Positions 8,714-17,723 of a DNA stretch of 58,000 nt are shown here, one piece after another. The stretch covers positions 1 through 58,000 of the forward strand of contig CAIFEG010000010.1 in assembly GCA_903789415.1 (NCBI GenBank), in the 5' to 3' direction. Positions within the stretch are counted from its first letter, which is position 1. Each line of letters begins with the position of its first letter. The notes beneath the pieces were generated by a model. That model saw only the letters and a program-made list of their open reading frames with translations, did no database searches and was not told where the DNA came from. The translations under genes and the position numbers were made by a program. Source of the stretch: an uncultured Eggerthellaceae bacterium (GTDB lineage: Bacteria; Actinomycetota; Coriobacteriia; Coriobacteriales; Eggerthellaceae).

Positions 8714-10063
8714 TTACGCTTCGCCTTTGTTAAATTTTTCAATAAACGATGTGTCGGCATTTCCCGAGCGGAATGTGTCGTTTTGTAAAATTGCATACTG
8801 TAGATCGAGGTTTGTCTGGATTCCGACAATAACCATCTCATCAAGCGCCGTGCTCATTTTTGCAATGGCTTCTGTGCGGTCAGACGCAAGAACTACCACT
8901 TTCGCGATCATCGAATCGTAGTAGGGTGATATCTCACACCCATCAAAGGTGGCCGAATCAATGCGTACGCCATTGCCACCAGGGAGATGCATTTGCTCGA
9001 TGGTTCCGGGGCACGGCATGAAATTCTTTGACGGATCTTCAGCATTGATACGGCATTCAATTGCATGACCGCGGGGGTGAACATCTTCCTGCGTAAACGA
9101 AAGGGGCTCTCCCGATGCCACACGAATCATTTCGCGCACAATATCGATTCCCGTACACATCTCAGTGACGGCATGTTCAACCTGAACGCGGGTGTTCATC
9201 TCCATAAAGTAATAGTTCTGATCTGCATCTACCAGAAATTCGACGGTGCCCGCGTTAACGTATTCTGCTGCACGTGCCGCACGGCATGCATCTTCAGACA
9301 TCTTTCTGCGTGTCTCATCGTTGATCAAGGGGCTTGGGCTTTCCTCAATCATCTTTTGATGGTTGCGCTGAATCGAACAATCGCGCTCGCCCAGGCTTAC
9401 CACGTGCCCATGCTCATCGGCAATGATTTGGATTTCGATGTGATGCGCGTTGCGAATTTCGCGCTCCAAATACATTGAATTATCACCAAATGCATTGATA
9501 CTTTCGCTCTGTGCGATGTTGAATTGCTCGACAAAGTCGTCCTCGTTTTCCGAAACGCGCATGCCTTTTCCGCCGCCGCCCGAAGATGCCTTAATCATGA
9601 TGGGCCAGCCGATTTGCTTTGCCTGTTCAACGGCTTCTTTGACGGTATGGACCGCGTTGCGCGTCCCCGGAACAACGGGAACACCTGCATCCGCCATCGT
9701 TCTTCTGGCCTGGGATTTATTTCCCATACGTTCGATCGATTTTGCTGAGGGTCCGATAAACGTGAGATTGTTATCGGCACAAACCTTCGCAAAGGTAGGA
9801 TTTTCTGATAAAAAGCCGTACCCTGGATGAATTGCTTGGCAGCCCGTTCCCTTTGCCGCACTAATAATCGCGGGAATATTTAAGTAACTGCTACTCGGCG
9901 CCGGAGGACCAATGCATACGGCCTGGTCGGCCAGGTATACCGGAAGCGAATGGGCATCGGCGGTGGAATAGACGGCTACCGATTTAATTCCCATCGTTCG
10001 GCACGCACGGATGATGCGTACAGCGATCTCTCCACGATTTGCAACAAGGATCTTACTAAACAT
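8714..10063 (-). CDS. accC: Biotin carboxylase (AccC-type)
   Basis: A 449-residue biotin carboxylase: ANRGEIAVRIIRACR at the N-terminus, HPGYGFLSEN, the ATP-grasp glycine loop SSGGGGKGMRV, and EMNTRVQVEH near the active site. It carboxylates the biotin of the carrier protein using ATP and bicarbonate. It sits 15 bases after accB inside the pxp operon. No accA/accD carboxyltransferase genes are in the window, so it may serve a PxpB/PxpC-type transferase as well as, or instead of, fatty acid synthesis. Confidence 0.95.
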   Translation of the reverse strand: MFSKILVANRGEIAVRIIRACRTMGIKSVAVYSTADAHSLPVYLADQAVCIGPPAPSSSYLNIPAIISAAKGTGCQAIHPGYGFLSENPTFAKVCADNNLTFIGPSAKSIERMGNKSQARRTMADAGVPVVPGTRNAVHTVKEAVEQAKQIGWPIMIKASSGGGGKGMRVSENEDDFVEQFNIAQSESINAFGDNSMYLEREIRNAHHIEIQIIADEHGHVVSLGERDCSIQRNHQKMIEESPSPLINDETRRKMSEDACRAARAAEYVNAGTVEFLVDADQNYYFMEMNTRVQVEHAVTEMCTGIDIVREMIRVASGEPLSFTQEDVHPRGHAIECRINAEDPSKNFMPCPGTIEQMHLPGGNGVRIDSATFDGCEISPYYDSMIAKVVVLASDRTEAIAKMSTALDEMVIVGIQTNLDLQYAILQNDTFRSGNADTSFIEKFNKGEA

Positions 10064-10078
10064 ACCCTTATCACCTGG

Positions 10079-10579
10079 TTATTCGCTATCCGGGGTAAGC
10101 TTGATGCGGAAAAGTGGCTGATCGTATTCGACTTGTTCGCCGTTTGCAGCCAAAATTTCGCTGACGATACCACTTTGCGTCGTGGTGATTTCGGTCATGG
10201 TTTTCATTGCTTCGATAAGACCAAGGGTTTGTCCTGCAAGAACTTCCTGGCCTGGTTTTACATATGGGTCTTCATCGGGGCTTGGAGAAGTGTAAAACGT
10301 GCCAACCATAGGGCTTTTGATGAGAATGGTGTCATCCTGCGTTGCTTGTGCTTCCAACGCACCTTCTTCGTGGCTGGCTTTTTTGTCGTCAATCAGATTC
10401 GCCACGCGATTGGCTAGAGCAGGAATTGCGATTCCGCCGCCTTTCGCACCCCCTAGAAGTCCACGGCGTTCGAGCTCAACTTTGGTACCATCATTTTCAA
10501 TACGCAGAGCCGATAAATCATGGTCTTCCATAATCTTGATAAGGCTTTCAAGTTCTTCTTTATCATATGAATAGGTCAT
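10079..10579 (-). CDS. accB: Biotin carboxyl carrier protein (AccB-type)
   Basis: A 166-residue carrier protein with an N-terminal helical part, a linker rich in Gly/Ala and acidic residues, and a C-terminal biotinyl domain. The biotin-accepting lysine is in EAMKTMTEI (about Lys126; the usual motif is AMKM). It begins three bases after the pxpC stop, with a GGGG-type ribosome site inside the end of pxpC. It should pass carboxybiotin between AccC and a carboxyltransferase, which in this operon may be PxpBC. Confidence 0.92.
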   Translation of the reverse strand: MTYSYDKEELESLIKIMEDHDLSALRIENDGTKVELERRGLLGGAKGGGIAIPALANRVANLIDDKKASHEEGALEAQATQDDTILIKSPMVGTFYTSPSPDEDPYVKPGQEVLAGQTLGLIEAMKTMTEITTTQSGIVSEILAANGEQVEYDQPLFRIKLTPDSE

Positions 10580-10582
10580 GCG

Positions 10583-11662
10583 TTATTTCCCCTTAGTAGA
10601 AAAATCGATCCAACGTTTCTTAGTTCGTGAAATCTCAGCTTGTTTTTGCAAGATTGGTGTGAGCCGTCGTGCGGTTCGTCGCGGGCTCATCTGAGAGGCA
10701 ATCGGGCGATGAACACGATGTCTGAGCATACGAATATAGCGTTCCGTATCGCGATAGACCCCCTGCGCCTCATCGACGCCGATGCGACGGAATCGAATTG
10801 GCGTTCCTGCAGGACTTTGCACCAGGCGCGGAATGTCCACGGTTGCAACGGTGCCAATCTTTGCATAGCCGCCGGTCGTTTGGCGATCGGCCAGCATGAT
10901 GATCGGACGGCCCTCGCTCGGAACTTGAATAGCCCCCAGGGCAATGCCGTCGGAGATAATGTCGCTTCCGTTTTTCGTTTCAATTTCGGGCCCATCTAAG
11001 CGATATCCCATGCGATCGCACTTTGACGTGGTGGTAAAGGTTTCATTGAAAAACGTATCTAACCCTTTATCGGTAAACATATCATCCTGTGGACCAGGAA
11101 TAACGCGAAGCTCAACGGTCTCGTGCGGCTTTCCGTAAAACGAATCGTAGGGCGTGTGATGTGACTCGATGAACGGAAGATAGTCCATACTCTTTGTAGT
11201 AAAGGGGAGATAATCTCCTCCTTCGATCGCACGTCCATGCCATCCACCAATGTGACAGCGAAGATTCGTCGAACAGCTTCCCATAACTTCAGGAATCGCA
11301 AAACCGCCACCCGCAACAGCCAAATATCCGTACACTCCTTGCACGGGTGCGCCGAATCGAAGCAATGCGCCGCGGTGAATCTGAATCGCCCGATACATGG
11401 GTGCGGGCTTCCCATTCAAGATTGGTGACAAATTTGCCCCGGTGATGGCGATAAACGTATCGGTTGAAAAACGAAGCGTCGGACCTGCGATAGCAAATTC
11501 CAATACGCTTGCATTTTCTGGGTTGTCCACCAAAATATTGGCAATTCTGCTCGCACGCCAATCCATCACGCCGGAAGGGGAGAACCCACTTCCCATATAT
11601 CCAAAGCGCCCTTTGTCTTGGATGGTCGTCAGAAGGCCGGGTTTTCTTACGACAAGTCCCAT
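10583..11662 (-). CDS. pxpC: 5-oxoprolinase subunit PxpC (KipA / carboxyltransferase-domain family)
   Basis: A 359-residue member of the KipA/PxpC family, which is homologous to the carboxyltransferase C-terminal part of urea carboxylase. Typical motifs are PGLLTTIQDKGRFGYMG, GVMDWRASRIAN, EFAIAGP, ITGANLSP and DRQTTGGYAKIGTV. It partners PxpB. The gene starts two bases after the pxpB stop, so translation is probably coupled. Confidence 0.94.
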   Translation of the reverse strand: MGLVVRKPGLLTTIQDKGRFGYMGSGFSPSGVMDWRASRIANILVDNPENASVLEFAIAGPTLRFSTDTFIAITGANLSPILNGKPAPMYRAIQIHRGALLRFGAPVQGVYGYLAVAGGGFAIPEVMGSCSTNLRCHIGGWHGRAIEGGDYLPFTTKSMDYLPFIESHHTPYDSFYGKPHETVELRVIPGPQDDMFTDKGLDTFFNETFTTTSKCDRMGYRLDGPEIETKNGSDIISDGIALGAIQVPSEGRPIIMLADRQTTGGYAKIGTVATVDIPRLVQSPAGTPIRFRRIGVDEAQGVYRDTERYIRMLRHRVHRPIASQMSPRRTARRLTPILQKQAEISRTKKRWIDFSTKGK

Positions 11663-11664
11663 GA

Positions 11665-12399
11665 TCAGGCCTCCTTCACTTCAGTTGTGCACTCGTAGGT
11701 GCCATCTTCGACGCGTGCGGCAATCGATTTATATTCATTTTCATCAACGGGGTCGAAGTGAAGAAATTCACCCGCCGAATATAAAATGGGTTTGTCGCGA
11801 TTCGGATCATAGGGGCGAATGGGGGTGCGTCCAATAAGCCGCCAACCACCAGGGCTGGGAAGAGGATACACACCGGTCTGCGATCCACCGATCCCTACGC
11901 TTCCTGCTTCAATACGAGTGCGTGGGGTTTCCAACCGCGGAGTTTCAAGGCGCTTATCTAAGCCGCCGAGATAGGCAAAGCCGGGAAGAAAGCCCAACAT
12001 GTCGATGAGATAATCTTTGCTGGAATGTATTTTGATAACTTCGTCGGGGGAAAGATGGTGGTAGCGTGCAACATCATCTAAGTCCGGTCCGAATTTTCCT
12101 CCATAACACACAGGAATATGGATGATCTTGCGCTGTGAGACATGACCGCCACCCAGCGTCGTCAAACGGGTACGCACATTCGATACGAGCTCATCAAAGC
12201 CAATCTTCATGGGGTCATAGCAAATCATGAGCGAGCAGAATGTAGGGATCATCTCGATGATGCCCGGAATAGGGTCTCGAGACAATTGATCTGCTGCTTG
12301 ACGGATGGCCGTTGAAGTTTCAGGTGATGTGGTATCCGAAAATACCAGGTTCAGGGCTGAGTCACCGGCAATTTTTATTTCAAATAGTGGCAACTTCAT
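11665..12399 (-). CDS. pxpB: 5-oxoprolinase subunit PxpB (KipI family)
   Basis: A 244-residue KipI/PxpB protein with the signatures IPVCYGG, DYLIDMLGFLPGFAYLGGL, RIEAGSVGIGGSQTGVYPLPSPGGW and GRTP. It is the first gene of the pxpB-pxpC-accB-accC-pxpA operon and forms the complex that hydrolyses 5-oxoproline. The start is uncertain: ATG 12399 is only one base from the GAAGGGGG ribosome site, whereas an in-frame TTG at 12393 lies seven bases away and could be the real start. Confidence 0.93.
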   Translation of the reverse strand: MKLPLFEIKIAGDSALNLVFSDTTSPETSTAIRQAADQLSRDPIPGIIEMIPTFCSLMICYDPMKIGFDELVSNVRTRLTTLGGGHVSQRKIIHIPVCYGGKFGPDLDDVARYHHLSPDEVIKIHSSKDYLIDMLGFLPGFAYLGGLDKRLETPRLETPRTRIEAGSVGIGGSQTGVYPLPSPGGWRLIGRTPIRPYDPNRDKPILYSAGEFLHFDPVDENEYKSIAARVEDGTYECTTEVKEA

Positions 12400-12728
12400 G
12401 CCCCCTTCGCGCTATTGGTGCGGGTTGTAATGAAATGCAAAAAACAAGTTGATCCAGGGAAAAAGTAACGAATTGTATGCTAAGACCCTGCATTGAGCTT
12501 TTCATAGATGGTATCACGGCGTTATGTTTGTCTTTTTCAGTTGCGTTAAATGAATCGAATTACCAGACGCTGGTAAATGAGTATGAAACGCGCTATTTAG
12601 CGCCATTCAGCTGCAAATAAAGCTGGATCTTTAGCGTCAAACGCCTTTTTCAACCGTGTTATTTCGCACAGCTTCTTATGGACAGTGTTGTTTCGAGGCC
12701 TGCTGGAAATGGATCCGCTGATAATGAA
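12400..12728. promoter_or_regulatory. Regulatory gap upstream of pxpB, rich in inverted repeats
   Basis: These 329 bases separate the nnrE stop from the pxpB start on the minus strand and hold no credible gene. They contain TTACCAG-ACG-CTGGTAA (12560-12576), a 7-3-7 operator-like palindrome, and GCGCTA-TT-TAGCGC (12590-12603), which could be part of the nnrE terminator. CAGCT/AGCTG and GCGT/ACGC small stems lie between 12609 and 12655. A TACAAT -10-like hexamer is present on the minus strand near 12475, but I see no matching -35. Confidence 0.5.
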
Positions 12729-13490
12729 TCAATAATCAACGCGCACGATATCGAGAAATTTTTGGTACGGCGTAAGGTCAATAATATTGGCAACAAAAAG
12801 TTTGCCGCATTTCGCCAGACCAAATTTCACTTCCAAGCCAGATTTCTTTACCATCATGGTTACGGTTACATCAGCACTGACGCATGGTTTGGCGGGCATT
12901 CCGTTATGGGCATTGAGCCCACTCGGAACATCAACAGCTACCACAGTGCACCCATCTTCGTGAGCTTTATTGATTTCGTCGACCCACATATTTAATGGTT
13001 TACGCACTTCAAGCCCGGAAAATCCGGTTCCTAGAAGCGCATCCACGCAGATGTCAGCAGAGCTCAGTCGTTCATGCAAGGTGTTTTCATCCGGTGCGAC
13101 ATCAACATGAAATGCGGCATTTGATTGGCATTCACGCACAGTTTCCAAGGCAATCTCATGTGCGGGTTGGGCGTTAATTGCCGCAGGGGGCTTGAGCGCT
13201 TCAACGTCAATGGAATACCCCTGACGCAGAAGTTCGCGCGCACAGACCCATCCGTCGCCGCCATTATTCCCTGCGCCCACAATTACACATATGCGCGCGG
13301 GAGCAGGTTTTATTTCCATAACTTCTTTTGCTACGGCACGACCTGCATTGTTCATCAGTTCAGACATGGTGGTTCCCGAAGCAGCAATATTGTGCTCAAG
13401 TTGCGTCACATCATCAACGTCCAGCATCGGTGCGCAAGAAGAGGAATTTTCTTCAAGCGAAATAGAGTCGAAAGTATTTTCAGTAGCCAT
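12729..13490 (-). CDS. nnrE: NAD(P)H-hydrate epimerase (YjeF N-domain)
   Basis: A 253-residue stand-alone YjeF N-terminal domain that epimerises damaged NAD(P)H hydrates so that a dehydratase can repair them. Motifs present are MSELMNNAGRAVA, the phosphate loop VGAGNNGGDGWVCAREL, DALLGTGFSG and VAVDVPSGLNAHNG. About 30 extra acidic, serine-rich residues precede the domain. The C-terminal dehydratase domain often fused to it is absent and not nearby. ATG 13490 follows AGGAGG at good spacing. Confidence 0.9.
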   Translation of the reverse strand: MATENTFDSISLEENSSSCAPMLDVDDVTQLEHNIAASGTTMSELMNNAGRAVAKEVMEIKPAPARICVIVGAGNNGGDGWVCARELLRQGYSIDVEALKPPAAINAQPAHEIALETVRECQSNAAFHVDVAPDENTLHERLSSADICVDALLGTGFSGLEVRKPLNMWVDEINKAHEDGCTVVAVDVPSGLNAHNGMPAKPCVSADVTVTMMVKKSGLEVKFGLAKCGKLFVANIIDLTPYQKFLDIVRVDY

Positions 13491-13676
13491 CGTGCCTCCT
13501 TACCATATAGTTCTTCCATTATAAAGGACAAGGGTAAAGGGCAAGAACATAACAGTATGAAAAAAGAATACAGGTTTGTTCCCATATGGTCAGGTGATGA
13601 TCGCTTGTTCTAAAATAGCAAGATAATTCGATTTGATATCTGGATGCGTTATTCAGCGTGAACAGGAGAGATACAA

Positions 13677-14867
13677 ATGTTTAATGCGAAATCAGTTGCG
13701 TTAGGAGCAGAGCCCTCTGCGATACGACAGCTTTTTGCGTACGGCCTTCAGCGAAAAGCTGAAATTGGGGAAGACAAGGTATTTGATTACAGCTTGGGAA
13801 ACCCCAATGTTCCGTCGCCTGCGGAAGTAACTGAAAAGCTTAAGCAACTCACAACGCAAGATCCTGTTTCAGTGCATGGATATACTCCGGCAACCGGCAA
13901 TCCTACGGTGCGTGAACAGGTGGCGGCATCACTTGAGCGCCGTTTCGGTGGCGATGTTACGGCTGATGATTTATTTATGACCGACGGCGCCTCAACCTCG
14001 GTGAGCATGTGCTTCCGTGCGATGGTAACTCCAGGCGCTACCGATGAGATCATTGTCCCTGTGCCGTATTTTCCTGAATATCGCACCTGGGGAGAAGCAA
14101 ACGGAGGAAAGATTGTAGAGGTTCCTTCTCGCAGCGATAATTTTCAGCTTGATATCGACGCGATCGACGGGGCAATCAATGATCACACGGCTGCGGTGAT
14201 TATCAATTCGCCAAACAACCCTGTTGGTGTGGTGTATACCAAGAACACTCTTGAGGCACTAGCCGAAGTGCTTCGCCGTGCGTCAGAGAAATATTGTCAT
14301 CCTATTTACTTGATTTCAGATGAGCCATACCGCGAGCTGGTGTTTGGCGACCATGAAGTTTCCTGGGTACCTGATATCTATGATGATACGGTGGTGTGCT
14401 ATTCCTGGAGCAAATCGCTCAGCCTTCCTGGCGAGCGCATTGGGTACGTGTATGTCCCGAAAAAGGCGAGCAATGCGCACGAACTGTTTACGGCGCTGGC
14501 CGGAGCTGCGCGTGCGCTTGGATTTGTGTGTGCGAGTGCAACATATCAGCAGGTAGTTGGCGCATGCGCAGATGTCATGCCCGATATTAAGCCGTACGAG
14601 CGCAACCGAGCACGCCTGATGAAGATCTTAGATGACTGCGGATATGAATATATCGAACCACAAGGTGCGTTCTATCTGTGGATGCGCGCCTTAGAAGACG
14701 ATGCGCAAGCGTTCTCGGATAAGGCGAAGGAACATGAGCTGCTCTTAGTTCCGTCCGATAGCTTCGGCGTTGGAGGATGGGTGCGCTTGGGATATTGCGT
14801 AGCCGAAAAGACCATTGTAAATTCCGAACAGGCTTTCCACGATCTCTATAACGACTACAATAAATAG
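13677..14867 (+). CDS. PLP-dependent class I/II aminotransferase
   Basis: A 396-residue fold-type I aminotransferase. It shows YTPATGNPTVRE, NSPNNPVGVVY, SDEPYRELVF and the PLP lysine in SWSKSLSLPGERIGY, with the substrate-carboxylate arginine region VRLGYC near the end. The overall look is of AspC-type enzymes, and the donor is probably an amino acid such as aspartate, but specificity cannot be read from sequence. ATG 13677 follows AGGAGAG. It is followed by a strong hairpin and appears monocistronic. Confidence 0.88.
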   Translation: MFNAKSVALGAEPSAIRQLFAYGLQRKAEIGEDKVFDYSLGNPNVPSPAEVTEKLKQLTTQDPVSVHGYTPATGNPTVREQVAASLERRFGGDVTADDLFMTDGASTSVSMCFRAMVTPGATDEIIVPVPYFPEYRTWGEANGGKIVEVPSRSDNFQLDIDAIDGAINDHTAAVIINSPNNPVGVVYTKNTLEALAEVLRRASEKYCHPIYLISDEPYRELVFGDHEVSWVPDIYDDTVVCYSWSKSLSLPGERIGYVYVPKKASNAHELFTALAGAARALGFVCASATYQQVVGACADVMPDIKPYERNRARLMKILDDCGYEYIEPQGAFYLWMRALEDDAQAFSDKAKEHELLLVPSDSFGVGGWVRLGYCVAEKTIVNSEQAFHDLYNDYNK

Positions 14868-14974
14868 AATTTGTTTCATGGAAGCGTAAAGCGGCATAAA
14901 ACGCGACGGGGCGCAAGCGCGCTTACGGAACAGCTTTCAAGAAGATAAAACAATACATACGACATGTGCAGATG

Positions 14975-15005
14975 AGCTCTACGAATACGCGTTATTCGTA
15001 GAGCT
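14975..15005 (+). terminator. Intrinsic terminator after the aminotransferase
   Basis: AGCTCTACGAATA (14975-14987) and TATTCGTAGAGCT (14993-15005) form a perfect 13-bp stem with a five-base loop, followed by ACCTTTT. It ends the aminotransferase transcript before the CDF gene. Confidence 0.7.
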
Positions 15006-15042
15006 ACCTTTTAGTTATGCCGGTATACATGAAGGGGCTTTT

Positions 15043-16422
15043 ATGCCAGAAGAAGACAATTTGACACATCGCGATGAGGGCGAATCAAACGCCCAAAGCC
15101 AAAGCGACGCATCTGAAGCTAAGAGTGCAGATTCAAGTCAAAAAGAGATTGAAACACTCGCGCAGACTCGGGCACGGCTCGCAGCGGATGAAAAAACCCT
15201 CGAGCACAAGCTCACGAATATTTCAATCCAGGATGCCATTAATGAAGAAGTCCAGGCGCCGAAAACTGTCGAGGCGGGGGTAGGATCCCAAGCAGAAACT
15301 TCGATGACGGGTTCTGAGCGTACGAAAGTTGTCATGAAAACAAGCGTTGTCGGTGTTATTGGTAATGTGGCGCTCACGATTTTCAAAGCTTTCGTTGGAT
15401 TCGCAACAAATTCCATTGCCATCGTGCTTGACGCTGTCAACAACTTAACCGATGCCGTGTCATCTCTGGTGACGATTGGTGGCACCAAACTCGCAGAACG
15501 TGCTCCTGATGCGGGGCATCCCTTTGGCCATGGCCGTTTTGAATACTTGGCGCAATTGATCATCTCGGGCATCATCGCCGGTGCGGGTATTGTTTCTATG
15601 TACCAATCAATCGTGCGTATTATTTGGCCCGAAGAGCCAGATTATGACATGGTTTCATTGATCATCGTTGCGGCTGCCATTATCGTTAAAATTTTCTTGG
15701 GCCGCTACATGCGAGCGAACGGCAAGAGGTCGGGGAGCGAAGCGCTGGTGGCATCCGGTGCCGATTCCGACATGGACGCGGCGATTTCTGCCACCACGCT
15801 TGTTGCAGCTATTATATTTTTAGCTACCGGGGTAAGCCTTGAGGCGTGGTTAGGCGTTATCATTTCAGTCTTCATTATTAAGGCTGGCTGGGATTTCTTG
15901 CATAGCGCCATTGATCAGCTCCTTGGCGAGCGTGTTGACCCTCATGTTGCCCAAGAAGTGAAAAAGACGGTCGAAAGCCTTCCGAACGTAATGGGAGCCT
16001 ATGATTTAGTTTTGGTCGATTTTGGTCCGCAACGCCTGATGGGAAGCATCCATATTGAGGTCCCGGATACCCTTACTGCTTCGGAGATCGATGACCTCGA
16101 ACGCTTAGTTACTCGTACGGTCCTTCAAAAAAATCAGGTGATGATTCATACGGTGGGAATTTATTCCACTAATGTGTCTGACCCGGATTCGAAGGCAAAT
16201 CGCATGCGTGATCGTTGTTACATCATTGCACTTTCGCACAAAGGCGTCATTGGAACGCATGGATTCTATCTATACCCTGATGAAAAGCGCGTAAGCTTCG
16301 ATGTGGTGCTCGAATTCGGTGTCGACCGCGATAAGCTTTTCAGCGAAATACTTAAAGAAGAAAAAGCGGCGTTTCCCGATTATGACATGCATATTGCCTG
16401 CGATATGGATGTAAGTGACTAA
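15043..16422 (+). CDS. Cation diffusion facilitator (CDF) family metal transporter
   Basis: A 459-residue CDF efflux protein. Six membrane helices begin at about residue 100. The metal-site motif of helix 2 is LDAVNNLTDAVSS (D-x3-N-x3-D) and that of helix 5 is DSDMDAAIS, with HPFGHGRFEY after helix 2. The Asn-containing site is common in Mn/Fe-type and other non-zinc CDFs, so I would not call zinc. About 95 hydrophilic, Glu/Ser/Ala-rich residues precede the first helix, and the C-terminal cytoplasmic part is longer than usual. A hairpin separates it from the aminotransferase gene upstream, and mtnN follows 51 bases downstream. Confidence 0.9.
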   Translation: MPEEDNLTHRDEGESNAQSQSDASEAKSADSSQKEIETLAQTRARLAADEKTLEHKLTNISIQDAINEEVQAPKTVEAGVGSQAETSMTGSERTKVVMKTSVVGVIGNVALTIFKAFVGFATNSIAIVLDAVNNLTDAVSSLVTIGGTKLAERAPDAGHPFGHGRFEYLAQLIISGIIAGAGIVSMYQSIVRIIWPEEPDYDMVSLIIVAAAIIVKIFLGRYMRANGKRSGSEALVASGADSDMDAAISATTLVAAIIFLATGVSLEAWLGVIISVFIIKAGWDFLHSAIDQLLGERVDPHVAQEVKKTVESLPNVMGAYDLVLVDFGPQRLMGSIHIEVPDTLTASEIDDLERLVTRTVLQKNQVMIHTVGIYSTNVSDPDSKANRMRDRCYIIALSHKGVIGTHGFYLYPDEKRVSFDVVLEFGVDRDKLFSEILKEEKAAFPDYDMHIACDMDVSD

Positions 16423-16473
16423 ACTGGGAAGTACAAAGGAAAAAGCTCAGAAGCGTAAACGAAGGGAAAATTG

Positions 16474-17181
16474 ATGGCAGATACAACCGCACCAATCGGC
16501 ATTATTGGAGCAATGGAAATCGAATGCACACAGCTTCGTTCGAAATTGGAAAATCGCAAAGATGAAACTCATTCAGGAATGGAAACTTCAACCGGTCTTT
16601 TAAACGGCGTGCCGGTAGTTGTGGTGCATTGTGGTGTTGGGGAAGTGAATGCCGCCATCTGTGTGCAAATGCTCGTGGATGTGTTTGGCGTGCGCGCACT
16701 CATCAATACCGGTGTTGCAGGGTCTCTGAAGCAGGGTATTGGTGTGATGGACGTCGTGGTGTCAAAAGATGCTGTCCAGCACGATATGGATGTGGTGAAT
16801 CTGGGCTACAAACCTGGTCAAGTTCCTGGTCTGCCGCAAACATTTGCCGCCGATCCAAAAATGATTGATGCTGCGGTTGCGGCGGTGAAAGAAGTTGCAC
16901 CAGACGTACGCGTCGTTGAGGGCCGCGTTGCATCGGGCCAGATGTTTGTCCACGATAACGATTTGAAAGCGCATATCGTCCATGTCTTTGATGCTGATTG
17001 CTGTGAGATGGAAGGTGCAGCAATCGCACAGGCATCATACGTAAATAAACTTCCGTTTGTCATTGTGCGCGCAATCTCTGATGAAGCTGATGGCAATAGC
17101 ACGATGACCTATCAGGACTTTGAACAAAAGGCAGCTGACCATTCGGCAAAAATTGTGACACGAATGGTTCAAGAGATTTAA
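16474..17181 (+). CDS. mtnN: 5'-methylthioadenosine/S-adenosylhomocysteine nucleosidase
   Basis: A 235-residue nucleosidase that cleaves adenine from MTA and SAH; its SAH product S-ribosylhomocysteine is the LuxS substrate, and luxS lies 2.2 kb away. Catalytic residues are visible as the Glu in IGAMEIE, the EMEGAAIA segment and the acid Asp in AISDEAD. Start ATG 16474 is preferred over the adjacent in-frame TTG. It is convergent with the MntR-like gene, with a terminator between. Confidence 0.95.
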   Translation: MADTTAPIGIIGAMEIECTQLRSKLENRKDETHSGMETSTGLLNGVPVVVVHCGVGEVNAAICVQMLVDVFGVRALINTGVAGSLKQGIGVMDVVVSKDAVQHDMDVVNLGYKPGQVPGLPQTFAADPKMIDAAVAAVKEVAPDVRVVEGRVASGQMFVHDNDLKAHIVHVFDADCCEMEGAAIAQASYVNKLPFVIVRAISDEADGNSTMTYQDFEQKAADHSAKIVTRMVQEI

Positions 17182-17199
17182 AAGGGCTTGCAAACGCCC

Positions 17200-17248
17200 A
17201 AAAAATAAGCCGCAAATTATTCTCGCAACGAGATGAATTTGTGGCTTA
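17200..17248 (-). terminator. Rho-independent terminator of the mntR-like gene
   Basis: TAAGCC-G-CAAATT (17206-17218) pairs with AATTTG-T-GGCTTA (17236-17248). On the minus strand the stem is followed by six T (complement of 17200-17205). A second small GGGC/GCCC hairpin with TTTT follows at 17183-17199 in the same direction. Confidence 0.82.
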
Positions 17249-17287
17249 ATGCCTTAATACGGCATATGTATGCAGAACCGGTGTGGG

Positions 17288-17722
17288 CTATTCGGTTTCC
17301 ACCGGTTCTTTTTCGTGCGCAGATGCTTCTTTTGGCGCCTTCTTTGCAAGCTGTTCTTCGTAATATTTTTTTACTGCGCTAAATGTTTCATCTGAAATGT
17401 AGTGCTCGATGCGGCACGCATCCTCCACGGCAGTATCAGGATTTACTCCAAGTGCCTTAAAAACTTTTGAAAGCACGCGGTGACGTTCATAGATTCGCTT
17501 GGCAATGTTTGTTCCTTTTTCTGTCAGCTCAACATTGGTGGAATTATTCTTCCGACGTACCAAGCCCTCAGATATAAGTTTTGGGAGGCGCTCGCTTACC
17601 GTAGGGCGTGCATTTCCTAGATACCGTGCAATATCGACACTGCGCACTCTTTCTTGCTGCTCGGATAATACATAGATGGATTCGAGATACATCTCTTCTG
17701 ATTCGTTACTCGGCTCTTTCAT
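17288..17722 (-). CDS. DtxR/MntR-family metal-dependent repressor
   Basis: A 144-residue DtxR-superfamily regulator: winged helix (about residues 10-70, RSVDIARYLGNARPTVSERLPKL) then the dimerisation and metal-binding part with RHRVL and EDACRIEHYIS. The Glu/His pattern fits MntR-type manganese sensors. It has no SH3 domain, and a Lys/Glu-rich tail of about 20 residues extends the C-terminus. ATG 17722 has TGGAG upstream and begins two bases after the LuxR stop, so the two are cotranscribed. Targets may include a palindrome at 7812 or the CDF gene; this is inference. Confidence 0.88.
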   Translation of the reverse strand: MKEPSNESEEMYLESIYVLSEQQERVRSVDIARYLGNARPTVSERLPKLISEGLVRRKNNSTNVELTEKGTNIAKRIYERHRVLSKVFKALGVNPDTAVEDACRIEHYISDETFSAVKKYYEEQLAKKAPKEASAHEKEPVETE

Positions 17723-17723
17723 A

